From the NCBI GenBank assembly GCA_943846785.1, contig OX044367.1, positions 372,001-436,000 of the forward strand: a DNA stretch of 64,000 bases. Direction: 5' to 3'. The stretch's first letter is position 1. The number at the start of each line of letters is the position of its first letter. The stretch comes from SCGC-AAA076-P13 sp905478035. Its GTDB lineage: Bacteria; Pseudomonadota; Gammaproteobacteria; Magnimaribacterales; D2472. Position numbers and translations under genes: made by a program. Below, piece by piece: positions 9,084-17,983 of this stretch. The notes beneath the pieces were generated by a model. The model saw only the letters and a program-made list of their open reading frames with translations. It searched no databases and was not told the DNA's origin.

Positions 9084-9749
9084 TTAAATGATTGAGGGTT
9101 GAGGATTAATAAAGTTCTTGCCCTTAGGATTAGACATTATTTTTGTAATAAGTGATTCATAATCACTCTCATTAGATTCTAAGTTGATGTCTGCTGCATT
9201 GATTATTAAAAGTGGAGCTGAGCTATAGTCTAGAAAAAATCTTGAGTAAGCATCATTTAATCTTTCTAAATATTCCAGAGTTAAATATTGCTCATTAATA
9301 TTACCCCTCTTTGTAATCCTATCTTTAAGCACATCAATGGGAGCCTGAAGGTATATCACTAGATCAGGGGTAGGAGCATCCAAGGTGAGATGGTCATAAA
9401 CCTTATCATATAAATCCATTTCTTCATTTGACAAGGTAACTTCAGCAAACAATCTATCCTTTTCTATTAAAAAATCTGCAACCCTAACTGTTTCAAAAAG
9501 ACTTCTTTGTTTAAGATCTTGAATTTGTTGCATTCTTTGGAATAAGAAGAAAAGCTGGGTGGCTAAAGCTGATTGACTTGGGTTCTTATAAAAATTTTTG
9601 AGAAAAGGGTTCTCTGCAGGCTGCTCTAAAAATGAGTCATAATTAAATGTTTCTGCTATTTTATTTGCAAGAGTCGTTTTTCCAACACCTATCGGCCCTT
9701 CGATTGCGATATATTTTGGAAGTGGAGCTTCTTTAATAGCTGGGTTCAT
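9084..9749 (-). CDS. deoxynucleoside kinase (dNK family)
   Basis: The 221-aa protein phosphorylates deoxynucleosides for salvage. The P-loop is GPIGVGKTT (18-26), followed by FLEQPAENPFLKNFY (substrate-binding Glu), a FLFQRMQQ helix, and VIYLQAPIDVLKDRITKRG with the LID arginines. Members of this family next to pcnB or pan genes are usually annotated deoxyadenosine/deoxyguanosine kinase; base preference is not readable from sequence. It lies between pcnB (26-bp gap) and acs (2-bp gap). Confidence 0.85.
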   Translation of the reverse strand: MNPAIKEAPLPKYIAIEGPIGVGKTTLANKIAETFNYDSFLEQPAENPFLKNFYKNPSQSALATQLFFLFQRMQQIQDLKQRSLFETVRVADFLIEKDRLFAEVTLSNEEMDLYDKVYDHLTLDAPTPDLVIYLQAPIDVLKDRITKRGNINEQYLTLEYLERLNDAYSRFFLDYSSAPLLIINAADINLESNESDYESLITKIMSNPKGKNFINPQPSII

Positions 9750-9775
9750 TTATTACGTATAGTTTTTATCCTAGA

Positions 9776-11008
9776 TTATCTTAACTCTCTATAGAATCCA
9801 AATATTTTGGCAGATTCTTCATCATTTTTTTCATTCATTTCAGCAATAATAGTGCCTCTAAGCGAATCATCATTTTTCTGAAAATCGGTCCACCATTTTC
9901 CAATACCACTCTTATCTCCTGCAGCTCTTTCCCTGACTAAAAGGAAATCATATGCAGCTCTGAATCTTGGATGTCTAATAGTCTTGTATGGTTGACTTCC
10001 AATTCTGCTATGGAGTTTCAATTGAAGGACCCAAATATCTTTTATATAGCTTGAAAACTTTCTTGGTATAGCTGTAATTTTTTGTTGTTCTCTTAATACG
10101 CCATCCATGGATCGAAAGAATTTTCTTATGTTAATCTCCCCATTTTTAGAACATTTTTTTAACAATGATGGCCATAATAGTGCTGCCATAAGAAAGCCTG
10201 GCGTAATTGACTGTTGATTTTTAACTCTATCATCTGTATTTCTTAGTGCATGTATCATTACACTGCTTGCAAAATCATTTCTGTTTGGATCAGAAAGTAT
10301 TAGATATTTATTCAAATGAAATGAGCATAGTTTTTCGAAGTTTTTCTCACCCATGCCATTTAAAAATATTTTACAAAATTCATCGAATAGTCTGGCATTC
10401 GAAATACTAGATAGTAAATGACCTTTGTCATATATAGCATCCTTAACTAAGTTATCAATTTTAAAATTTAATTTATTACTGAATCTTATAGCTCTTAAGC
10501 TTCTAACAGGATCTTCTTCGAACCTTCTCTGTGGATCACCAATAGAAACAATAATCTTTTTATGAATATGCTTTAAGCCACCATTATGATCCTCTATTTT
10601 CTTAGTAACTGGACAGTAGTAGAGAGCATTAACCGTGAAATCTCTTCTATGACAATCCTGTTCTAAGGTGCCCCAATTATTATCCCTAATAATTTTTCCA
10701 GTTGAGTCTGTTACAAGGTTTTCACCATCTTCTTTGTCCCCGCCAGATCTAAATGTCGCTACCTCTAATAACTCTGTTCTATTAAAAACGTGAACTAGCT
10801 TAAATCTTTTACCAATGATCCTGGACGCTTTAAAGGTCTTTCTAACTTGTTCTGGGGTAGCATTAGTTGCTATATCAAAATCTTTGGGTTCAATTCCAGT
10901 TAACGCATCGCGGACACATCCTCCAACGAGATAAGCCTGATAATTATTTTTTTGTAGATCCTTGACGACAGATATAGCAAATTTACTTATCTTGTTATTA
11001 TCTATCAA
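9776..11008 (-). CDS. pcnB: poly(A) polymerase I
   Basis: PcnB adds 3' poly(A) tails that promote RNA decay. The 410-aa protein has the class II nucleotidyltransferase signature YLVGGCVRDALTG (27-39) with the catalytic DxD pair D43/D45 (KDFDIATNATPEQV). The CCA-enzyme-like RRDFTVNALYY follows, then FEEDPVRSLRAIRFSNKLNF. The C-terminal arginine-rich segment (RHPRFRAAYDFLLVRERA) distinguishes PAP I from tRNA CCA-adding enzyme. In E. coli gluQ lies between dksA and pcnB and folK follows; here dksA is directly upstream and folK is not present. Confidence 0.93.
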   Translation of the reverse strand: MIDNNKISKFAISVVKDLQKNNYQAYLVGGCVRDALTGIEPKDFDIATNATPEQVRKTFKASRIIGKRFKLVHVFNRTELLEVATFRSGGDKEDGENLVTDSTGKIIRDNNWGTLEQDCHRRDFTVNALYYCPVTKKIEDHNGGLKHIHKKIIVSIGDPQRRFEEDPVRSLRAIRFSNKLNFKIDNLVKDAIYDKGHLLSSISNARLFDEFCKIFLNGMGEKNFEKLCSFHLNKYLILSDPNRNDFASSVMIHALRNTDDRVKNQQSITPGFLMAALLWPSLLKKCSKNGEINIRKFFRSMDGVLREQQKITAIPRKFSSYIKDIWVLQLKLHSRIGSQPYKTIRHPRFRAAYDFLLVRERAAGDKSGIGKWWTDFQKNDDSLRGTIIAEMNEKNDEESAKIFGFYRELR

Positions 11009-11039
11009 ATCTATTTATGAGTTTTTTTATTAAAGTGAT

Positions 11040-11657
11040 TTAGCCATTTAGCTGTTTTTCTTTAATTTCGTCAAGTGTTTTGCAGTGTATGCAATGAGTA
11101 GCAGTTGGCCTTGCTTCAAGTCTTTTTACACCAATTTCATCTCCACAAGATTCACACCAACCATAATCATCTTGTTTAATTTGTTCAATAGAAATGCCTA
11201 TTTTACTTATAAGTTTTCTTTCTCTATCTCTAGTTCTTAATTCAAATGCAAATTCTTCCTCTTGTGATGCCCTATCAACTGGGTCTGCATATGTCTCACC
11301 TTTTGTTCTTAGATGATCAAAGGTTTTTTGCATTTCATCTTTAAGGTGCTCTTTCCATAGAAGAAGAACAGCAACAAAATGTTTTTTCATTGCAGCACTC
11401 ATATATTTTTCACCTTTCTTTGACTTATAAGCAGCAATTTTTGATTTATTATTTGCTATGGTTGCTTTCTCAACCTTCTTTGCTGAAACTTTTTTTGCTG
11501 GAGCTTTTTTAGCTACTACCTTTTTCGCTGGAGCTTTTTTAGCTACTACCTTTTTCGCTGGAGCTTTTTTAGCTACTACCTTTTTCGCTGGAGCTTTTTT
11601 AGCTACTACCTTTTTCGCTGGAGCTTTTTTTACCGTCTTAGATTTTTTTTCAACCAT
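11040..11657 (-). CDS. dksA: RNA polymerase-binding transcription factor DksA with Lys/Ala/Pro repeat extension
   Basis: DksA binds the RNA polymerase secondary channel and works with ppGpp in the stringent response. The C-terminal ~135 residues are canonical: coiled coil with DPVDRASQEEEFAFELRTRD and a four-cysteine zinc finger (CESCGDEIG ... CIHCK). At 205 aa it is about 50 residues longer than E. coli DksA (151). The extra length is an N-terminal tail of AKKAPAKKVV repeats (about 8-60) encoded by near-perfect 30-bp repeats. Similar PAKK tails occur in histone H1-like proteins, so nucleic-acid binding is plausible but unproven. It is upstream of pcnB, as in relatives. Confidence 0.93.
   Translation of the reverse strand: MVEKKSKTVKKAPAKKVVAKKAPAKKVVAKKAPAKKVVAKKAPAKKVVAKKAPAKKVSAKKVEKATIANNKSKIAAYKSKKGEKYMSAAMKKHFVAVLLLWKEHLKDEMQKTFDHLRTKGETYADPVDRASQEEEFAFELRTRDRERKLISKIGISIEQIKQDDYGWCESCGDEIGVKRLEARPTATHCIHCKTLDEIKEKQLNG
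11491..11630 (-). repeat. 30-bp in-frame tandem repeat inside dksA
   Basis: Four full units and a fifth 20-bp partial unit start at 11491, 11521, 11551, 11581 and 11611. The three middle copies are identical; the first differs by one base. On the coding strand each unit gives ten residues (pattern APAKKVVAKK). Near-identity at the nucleotide level suggests recent slippage or recombination, so copy number probably varies between strains. Confidence 0.95.
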
Positions 11658-11712
11658 GTAGGAATTTATAAATTTTTAGGGTGGAGAAAATATCAGATAC
11701 TGAAGAAATTAG

Positions 11713-12714
11713 CTAGCTATTTTTCAATTTATTTAATACTTCTGCATAGCCATTACCGGTTAGTCTTGGCCCAAAGGTCTCAACAACCTTCGAAGATGCA
11801 TAGTTTGCAAATTCAGCACACGTGCTAATGCTATTTCCCTGAAGATAGGCATGCATAAATGATCCAGCAAACATATCTCCAGCTCCATTGGTATCTATTG
11901 GAGTAATTTTCTCTGCAGGAGCAAGTTGTTCACCACCATTTTCTATAACAACACTTCCTTCTGCTCCTTTAGTAATAGCAGTCATATATGATTTATTTTT
12001 ATAAAAAGTTACGGCTTCTTCTAGGGTTTCTTTCCCAGAGAAGGCAATAGCTTCATCATCATTACAAAAAACCATATCTATTCCATAAGATTCTATTAGA
12101 TCAAATTTATCTTTAAAGCCATGAACGATTCCTGCATCCGATAGTGATAAAGCTTTTTTTACATCCTTGTCCTTAAGGTGTTCAAGGACAGAAATAACAG
12201 CATTAAAGTTATCGTCACTCGTTACCATATAGCCTTCAATATAAAAAATCTTTGAATTTTCAACTACATCAAAATCTATATCTGATTTACCAAGAAACGC
12301 ACTCACACCAAGCATGCTACTCATTGTTCTTTTTGCATCAGGAGTTACTAATATTAAACATTTACCAGTAGGCTCTTCTGTATTTTCAGAGCTAACTCCA
12401 ATATGCTTTACGCCTGCTGATCTAAGGCTTTCAAGATAATTTCTTCCATCCTCATCATCGGAAACTCTACAAACATGATGACAGTGTGATCCATAGTTTG
12501 CTGCAGCAACCAATGAATTTGTAGCAGATCCACCACAGTCAGAAATAGATTCCGCTCCCATTTCAATGAGTTTATTAATAATGGGTGCCTGCTCCTCAGC
12601 AGATGCAAGGGTCATAGAGTCAGCCTCAAGACCAACGCTTGATAAAAACTCATGGCTAACCATGTACTGTGTATCTACTAAAGCATTGCCAAGGGCGCTG
12701 ATATCATATTTCAT
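11713..12714 (-). CDS. PfkB-family carbohydrate/adenosine kinase
   Basis: The 333-aa ribokinase-fold kinase has the two PfkB signatures: the glycine-rich SISDCGGSATNSLVAAANYG near residue 56 and the C-terminal anion-hole DTNGAGDMFAGSFMHAYLQG near residue 272, with catalytic Asp in GAGD. The closest family by overall pattern (IEGYMVTS, FCNDDEAIAFSG) is adenosine-kinase-like sugar kinase. The substrate is not certain; adenosine or inosine-guanosine salvage is most likely. It overlaps the end of hemL by 11 bp. Confidence 0.82.
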   Translation of the reverse strand: MKYDISALGNALVDTQYMVSHEFLSSVGLEADSMTLASAEEQAPIINKLIEMGAESISDCGGSATNSLVAAANYGSHCHHVCRVSDDEDGRNYLESLRSAGVKHIGVSSENTEEPTGKCLILVTPDAKRTMSSMLGVSAFLGKSDIDFDVVENSKIFYIEGYMVTSDDNFNAVISVLEHLKDKDVKKALSLSDAGIVHGFKDKFDLIESYGIDMVFCNDDEAIAFSGKETLEEAVTFYKNKSYMTAITKGAEGSVVIENGGEQLAPAEKITPIDTNGAGDMFAGSFMHAYLQGNSISTCAEFANYASSKVVETFGPRLTGNGYAEVLNKLKNS

Positions 12715-14017
12715 TATGTATTCCTTTTTTTATAATTTGCTCGACTACATCAAGCGTTTTATTAATTTCATTATCTTGATGCATTGCGGATATGAAGCCT
12801 GCCTCATATTTAGATGGCGCAAAGTATATACCATTCCTAATACATGAATTTAAAAAATTAGAAAATAGCATGTCATCTGATTTAGAAACATCATTAATAT
12901 TTTGAGGGAGCTCATCAGAAAAGAAGAAGCCAAACATGCCACCAATTTTATTAACAGAAAAGGGGATACCTGACTCTGCCATTATTGATTTCATGCCATC
13001 TAATAGCATTGATGCATTATCTTCTAATTTTTGAAACGGATTTTTATTTATGAGAAGTTCTAATAAAGCACCTCCTCCGGCCATCGCAAGTGGATTTCCT
13101 GATAGTGTGCCAGCCTGATATACGGGCCCAGAAGGCGCCAGATAATTCATGATTTCTTCTTTGCCGCCAAAGGCGCCGACTGGAAGACCCCCACCAATCA
13201 CTTTACCAAGAGCAGTCAAATCTGGTTTAATTTTATAAATTTCTTGAGCACCTCCAAGTGCAACTCTAAACCCACTCATTACCTCATCAAATATTAAAAC
13301 AGAGTTGTTTGATGATGTTGCCTCTCTCAATGTTTTTAAGAAGTCTGCTTGAGCTGGAACAAATCCCATATTGCCAGCTATTGGCTCAACAATAACAGCT
13401 GCAAGATCATCTTTTATCTCATTAAAGATATTTAAAAATTGTTCTTTATTATTGTATTCACAACTAAAGGTATATTTTGCTAGATCCTCAGGCACCCCAG
13501 GAGAATCAGGTAGACCAAAGGTTGCAACGCCTGAACCAGCTTTAATTAAAAGTGAGTCAACATGTCCATGATAACAACCATCAAATTTAATTATTTTATT
13601 TCTTCCTGTAAATCCTCTTGCGAGCCTTATGGTTGTCATAGTGGCCTCAGTACCTGAATTAACCATTCTTATTTTTTCAATGGAGGGCAGACACTGCTTA
13701 ATTAACTTTGCTACATTTGATTCTAGACCAGTAGGAGCACCATAACTGGTTCCTAATTCAACTTGAGTTTTTATAGCCTTAACTATTTCAGGGTGAGAGT
13801 GACCCATAATCATTGGCCCCCAGGAACCAATATAATCTATGTATTCATTGCCATCAGCATCATAAAGATATGCACCAGAAGCTTTCTCAAAAAATATAGG
13901 ATTGCCATTAATATTTTTGAAGGCCCGCACAGGAGAATTAACACCTCCTGGCATAAGTGTTTTGGCCTCTTCAAATAAGGCTATAGATTTCTCAATTTTA
14001 TTATGTGTCAAAGGCAA
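12704..14017 (-). CDS. hemL: glutamate-1-semialdehyde 2,1-aminomutase
   Basis: HemL makes 5-aminolevulinate from glutamate-1-semialdehyde in the C5 route to heme. The 437-aa protein is a class III PLP aminotransferase: MPGGVNSPVRAFK near residue 22, VNSGTEATMTTIRLARGFTGR (119-139), the PLP-contacting DEVMSGFR (244-251) and the Schiff-base lysine K272 in ALGKVIGGGLPVGAFGG. It is divided by 43 bp from hemG upstream, so two heme-pathway genes are adjacent. Confidence 0.96.
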   Translation of the reverse strand: MPLTHNKIEKSIALFEEAKTLMPGGVNSPVRAFKNINGNPIFFEKASGAYLYDADGNEYIDYIGSWGPMIMGHSHPEIVKAIKTQVELGTSYGAPTGLESNVAKLIKQCLPSIEKIRMVNSGTEATMTTIRLARGFTGRNKIIKFDGCYHGHVDSLLIKAGSGVATFGLPDSPGVPEDLAKYTFSCEYNNKEQFLNIFNEIKDDLAAVIVEPIAGNMGFVPAQADFLKTLREATSSNNSVLIFDEVMSGFRVALGGAQEIYKIKPDLTALGKVIGGGLPVGAFGGKEEIMNYLAPSGPVYQAGTLSGNPLAMAGGGALLELLINKNPFQKLEDNASMLLDGMKSIMAESGIPFSVNKIGGMFGFFFSDELPQNINDVSKSDDMLFSNFLNSCIRNGIYFAPSKYEAGFISAMHQDNEINKTLDVVEQIIKKGIHNEI

Positions 14018-14060
14018 TTCCTTAAATTTGTTTTTCGATATGATATCAATTTAATTGAAG

Positions 14061-14582
14061 CTATGTATTTAATCGGTTTGAAAAATTATTTACATCATCC
14101 CAGTTTGTAAATTCATATGTATTTTTAATATCAGTAGGCCCTTTTGTTATCCACATTATTAAACGAATCATATGCTTATCAATAAAACCGTACTTTGGAT
14201 AATCAATCTTGCCAGCAAATACAGCTAATCTTTTTGGCTTCCATGTCGATAAATTTAAGAATTTTTGCATGTAGGGATTGGTTTCAGGTGTATTTTTTTC
14301 AGGTTTTCTTGCTACAACATTTACAGAAAAGAAGGCGCTATCTTTGTTTTCAAGAAGTGAAGAATTTTCCTCAATAAACTTATAAAGCTCAGGTTTGTGC
14401 TTTCCATATCGTATGCTTGCACCAATAATAATTTTATCAAATTGAGTTAAATCATGCTCCTTTGCTTTACATATATGCACAATTTTTGAAGTATCATCGA
14501 CATGAAGATTTGAAAGAATTCTTTTACAAATTTCTAGGGTTTGACCATCAGTTGTTGAGTAGATTATTAGTGCAGATTTCAT
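14061..14582 (-). CDS. hemG: flavodoxin-type protoporphyrinogen IX dehydrogenase (HemG)
   Basis: HemG oxidises protoporphyrinogen IX, passing electrons to quinones at the inner membrane. The 173-aa protein has the flavodoxin FMN-binding loop YSTTDGQTLEICKRI (8-22), GASIRYGKHKPELYKFIEEN (54-73), FFSVNVVARKPEKNTPETNPY and FAGKIDYPKYGFIDKHMIRLIMWITKGPTD, the long insert typical of HemG rather than ordinary flavodoxin. Size matches E. coli HemG (about 181 aa). Adjacent hemL supports the pathway assignment. Confidence 0.92.
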   Translation of the reverse strand: MKSALIIYSTTDGQTLEICKRILSNLHVDDTSKIVHICKAKEHDLTQFDKIIIGASIRYGKHKPELYKFIEENSSLLENKDSAFFSVNVVARKPEKNTPETNPYMQKFLNLSTWKPKRLAVFAGKIDYPKYGFIDKHMIRLIMWITKGPTDIKNTYEFTNWDDVNNFSNRLNT

Positions 14583-14647
14583 ATATATATTTTATATTGT
14601 TGTTCATTAAATTTCATGACCAACTCCAAATATAGTATATTTAAAAA

Positions 14648-15178
14648 ATGATTAGATATTTATTTATTACAGCCTTATTTATAAGCAACTTTTCATATGC
14701 AAATTCTATAGCTTATGAATGTTCAAAAATAAGTTCAGATAAAGAGCGCCTTAGTTGCTATGACGAAATATTCAAAGATGTTGACCAGGTAACACCTATT
14801 AGTGCTGAAGAGAAAATTGCTGTGGCTAAAACAGCCGAGAAAAAAACTGAGATTAATGAACCAAAAGTAAATAAAAAAATATCGAAGAATGATGATAATT
14901 TTGGACTTTCCTACCAACAGATAAAGAAAGCTCAAAAAATAGAAGATAGCGAGGCAATTCGCTCAAGAATAATTAGAGTTACTAAGCAAGTAAGCAGAAA
15001 AATTACCTTTAGACTTGAAAATGGACAGGTTTGGAAATCTGAATCAGCCCTTGGAGCAAATAAGGCAGCTCAGTTTAAAAAAGGTACCGACGTTGAGCTA
15101 GTAAAATCAAGAATGGGTGGCTACTCGATGGTTAATGCAAAAACAAATTCAAGAATAAAGATTAATAGAGTAAAGTAG
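14648..15178 (+). CDS. secreted protein of unknown function (VasI-like N-terminal motif)
   Basis: The 176-aa product starts with a signal peptide (about 1-18, ending FSYANS). The motif YECSKISSDKERLSCYDEIF follows; such two-cysteine CxxI...DkeRLaCYD motifs occur in T6SS-associated VasI-like and other small periplasmic proteins. A Lys-rich linker leads to a C-terminal beta-rich domain (RKITFRLENGQVWKSESALG, RMGGYSMVNAKTNSRIKINR). No T6SS genes are nearby, so I do not infer secretion. It precedes erpA by 2 bp and is probably co-transcribed. Confidence 0.7.
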   Translation: MIRYLFITALFISNFSYANSIAYECSKISSDKERLSCYDEIFKDVDQVTPISAEEKIAVAKTAEKKTEINEPKVNKKISKNDDNFGLSYQQIKKAQKIEDSEAIRSRIIRVTKQVSRKITFRLENGQVWKSESALGANKAAQFKKGTDVELVKSRMGGYSMVNAKTNSRIKINRVK

Positions 15179-15180
15179 AA

Positions 15181-15519
15181 ATGGAAGATTCTCATAAAAG
15201 GTCAATTGAGCTGACTGATTCAGCATCCTCAAGAATTATTAGTGTCTTAAAGACAGGTGAAAGCTCTAAATTCAGAGTTTTTGTTACTGGAGGAGGTTGT
15301 TCTGGCTTTCAGTATGGGTTCAAGTTTGATGATGATGAGGCATTCGATGATGATGTCATAGAATTTAATGAATTTTCGCTTTTAGTAGACTCTATGTCAT
15401 ATCCATACTTATATGGATCAACACTCGATTTCGTAGAGGACCTCTCGGGCGCTAAGTTTGTTATTAAAAATCCAAATGCTAAAACCACCTGTGGATGTGG
15501 AGAGTCTTTTACAGTTTAG
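15181..15519 (+). CDS. erpA: iron-sulfur cluster insertion protein ErpA
   Basis: ErpA is an A-type carrier that delivers Fe-S clusters to apoproteins such as IspG. The 112-aa protein has the three conserved cysteines: C40 in VTGGGCSGFQYGF, and C104 and C106 in TTCGCGESF at the C-terminus. The erpA-anmK-M23 peptidase-tyrS neighbourhood matches Pseudomonas, which supports ErpA over IscA. Its end overlaps the convergent anmK end by 11 bp. Confidence 0.94.
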   Translation: MEDSHKRSIELTDSASSRIISVLKTGESSKFRVFVTGGGCSGFQYGFKFDDDEAFDDDVIEFNEFSLLVDSMSYPYLYGSTLDFVEDLSGAKFVIKNPNAKTTCGCGESFTV

Positions 15520-16603
15520 ATTGAGTAATAGACCCAAGTAGGCCTCTTATATTTTTTTCAGATGATTGAACTTTTAGAGTTTCATTGTTAATTCTTTTAT
15601 ATCCCATCCATGCAAAGGCCATTGATTCAATAGCAAAGATGTCATAACCAAGATCACTAGAGGTTTTTATATTCTTGTTAGCTATTTCCGATATTCTTTT
15701 TATAAGATATTTATTATTTGCGCCACCGCCACAAATTATAATCTCACTATTCTCATGACCATTTTTAACAATTGATTTAATTATTGATTGTGCTGAAAAT
15801 TCCACTAAGGTGCAGAGCACATCCTCAGGCTTTTTCTTTAAAAACCTTTTAGATAACATCTTTATATTGAAAACTTCTTTACCAGTTGATTTTGGGTATC
15901 TTTTTTTAAAAAAACTATTTGTTAGCAATTGTTTTAATTCAATATTATCGACCTTGCCTTTAGCGGCAATTTTTCCACCCTTATCAAAAGCAACTCCAAG
16001 AAAGTCATTACAATAAGCATCTAAAAGCGCATTTCCAGGACCAACGTCAGTTCCCCATATATCTTTCTTATTTTTAATATATGAATAATTAGCTATCCCG
16101 CCAATATTAAGAACTACTCTTGGGCTTTTCAGCTTGAAGAATAATTGATTATGAAATTCTGGAACCAGGGGAGCACCTTCTCCACCTAATGCTATATGCA
16201 TATTTCTAAAATCGCTAACAACTAGCATTCCTGTTTCTTTGGCAACAATGTTGGGGTCACCAATTTGCATAGAAAAGGGGTTTTTCTTATTTATTTCATG
16301 CCTTATTGTCTGACCCGATATCGCAACAGACGCTATTGAAGATTTTTTAGTACGGCTTAATTTAATTGCCTCATTGAGAGCCATTGAAAAAAAATATCCT
16401 AACTCTTTATTTAGGGCGCCCAAATCAGAAAGGGAGCTTTCATTTGTTTCAATAAGATTTTTTATTTTTAACCTAAGCGACTTAGGGAATTTTTTTGAAT
16501 GAAAATATTCAAGAGTTATTTTTTTACCAACTTTTATTAATGAGACATCGACAGCATCATGACTTGTTCCAGTCATTGCGCCTATGAAGATATTTTTACT
16601 CAT
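15509..16603 (-). CDS. anmK: anhydro-N-acetylmuramic acid kinase
   Basis: AnmK phosphorylates and hydrolyses 1,6-anhydro-MurNAc to MurNAc-6-phosphate in peptidoglycan recycling. The 364-aa protein has the N-terminal ATP-loop motif GAMTGTSHDAVDVSLI (8-23), GQTIRH, the ALGGEGAPLVPEFHNQLFF substrate region, VVLNIGGIANYSYI and WGTDVGPGNALLDAYC, and the C-terminal ICGGGANNKYL. It overlaps the upstream M23 peptidase gene by 8 bp, forming a murein-turnover pair. Confidence 0.95.
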   Translation of the reverse strand: MSKNIFIGAMTGTSHDAVDVSLIKVGKKITLEYFHSKKFPKSLRLKIKNLIETNESSLSDLGALNKELGYFFSMALNEAIKLSRTKKSSIASVAISGQTIRHEINKKNPFSMQIGDPNIVAKETGMLVVSDFRNMHIALGGEGAPLVPEFHNQLFFKLKSPRVVLNIGGIANYSYIKNKKDIWGTDVGPGNALLDAYCNDFLGVAFDKGGKIAAKGKVDNIELKQLLTNSFFKKRYPKSTGKEVFNIKMLSKRFLKKKPEDVLCTLVEFSAQSIIKSIVKNGHENSEIIICGGGANNKYLIKRISEIANKNIKTSSDLGYDIFAIESMAFAWMGYKRINNETLKVQSSEKNIRGLLGSITQSKL

Positions 16604-17849
16604 TATTTTTTGGAGAAAGCTTATTGAATTCCTCCATTGATTTTTTATTATTATTCAATAGTGTATCAAAACTTAGTTTTAAATTTTGTGGAACTGGTTC
16701 TGCTGATGGCAACTTAACTTTAATAGGATCTATTCTTTTATTTCCAATCTTAAATTCATAATGGAGATGAGGGCCAGTAGCAAGACCAGAACTTCCTACG
16801 AAACCAATTGTTTCCCCTTGAAGAACTTTCTTTCCTTTCTTTAGGCCTTTGCTGAAGTTTTCTAGATGACAATACCTGGTTGAGTATTCATTAGAGTGCT
16901 TAATAACTATCTCTTTGCCACAGCCATTTCTTTGACCAACAAAGGAGACAACTCCATCACCAGTCGTCCTTATTGGTGAGCCTCTTTTAGCGGCATAATC
17001 TACACCATTGTGAGCCCTTATTTTATGAAGCACAGGATGCATTCTATTAGGATTAAAGTGTGAGCTAATGTACGCAAAATCTAAAGGAGCTCTCAAAAAG
17101 GCCTTTTGCATATTATTTCCTTCTTCATCAAAGTATTCCTTCTTGCTTTTAGAGGTAAAAAATCTATTTGCATAATAGGTTTTGCTCTTGTTAATAAATT
17201 TAGCAAGGACTATGTCTCCATTTTTAACTTTCTCGCCTTCACTATATGGAGTTTCATAAATCACATGGAATTCATCACCCTCTCTAATATCAAATACAAA
17301 GTCAACATCCCACCCATATATGTACGCAAAATCCATAATAATTGCTTCAGGAATATCTGCATCGAGAGCAGCCTCATAAAATGAGGACTGAATAATTCCT
17401 CCTTTATAAGACTCTACTAACTCAATACTTTTAGTAATATTTTTAAATACTATTTCTGGATTTAGGCTAATTAAAATTGAGTTAATTCTATCTTTTATAA
17501 TCTCAATGCTAGTCAAATTCTCACCGGAGTATTCAAAGCGCATTTTTTCTCCTGGCTTGATATTTGCAACAATGTTTTTAGAGTCTAATCTAAAAATTTT
17601 ATATGCTGTATTCAAAGGAACGCCAAAGTTTTCAAAGATGATTGACAGATTCTCACCATCCTCAACCTCGTGGATTTGATATGTCTTTGTCTGTTCAAGC
17701 TCTTTAGAAAATTTTTCATTAAATTCTATTTCTTCGATAGGAAGAGCCTCAGAAGTTTCAATATCTACGTAAAGCATTAATATTAATAATATAGATAAAG
17801 CAAAAGAAATGAGAATTGCTCTTGCTGGAACTTTCTTAAAACCTATCAT
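16596..17849 (-). CDS. M23 family murein DD-endopeptidase (MepM-like)
   Basis: This 417-aa envelope protein has one N-terminal membrane anchor (about 11-28), a LysM/OapA-like region (HEVEDGENLSIIFENFGVPL, about 60-80), and a C-terminal M23 domain. Zinc and catalytic motifs are HNGVDYAAKRGSPIRTTGDG (HxxxD) and GLATGPHLHYEF (HxH), with RYCHLENF between. Such enzymes cut peptide cross-links so new murein can be inserted. It overlaps anmK by 8 bp and diverges from tyrS, whose start is 134 bp away. Confidence 0.9.
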   Translation of the reverse strand: MIGFKKVPARAILISFALSILLILMLYVDIETSEALPIEEIEFNEKFSKELEQTKTYQIHEVEDGENLSIIFENFGVPLNTAYKIFRLDSKNIVANIKPGEKMRFEYSGENLTSIEIIKDRINSILISLNPEIVFKNITKSIELVESYKGGIIQSSFYEAALDADIPEAIIMDFAYIYGWDVDFVFDIREGDEFHVIYETPYSEGEKVKNGDIVLAKFINKSKTYYANRFFTSKSKKEYFDEEGNNMQKAFLRAPLDFAYISSHFNPNRMHPVLHKIRAHNGVDYAAKRGSPIRTTGDGVVSFVGQRNGCGKEIVIKHSNEYSTRYCHLENFSKGLKKGKKVLQGETIGFVGSSGLATGPHLHYEFKIGNKRIDPIKVKLPSAEPVPQNLKLSFDTLLNNNKKSMEEFNKLSPKNNE

Positions 17850-17983
17850 TGTTTCTGCCTATTATTTAAGAGTTTGGGGTAAAACTTCTTACTTATTAAT
17901 TTCATAGCCATTATTTTAATCTTATAGCACTAAGTATCAACTTACCGATTCTATTCATGACCTAAAAACATTATGATAGGTAT

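Noticed and set aside
11491..11640. Possible CRISPR-like array
   Set aside because: The 30-bp units are contiguous with no spacers, keep the dksA frame, and no cas genes are near.
11458..11661. Plus-strand frame of FFAGAFLATT repeats
   Set aside because: It is the antisense image of the dksA Lys/Ala repeat region.
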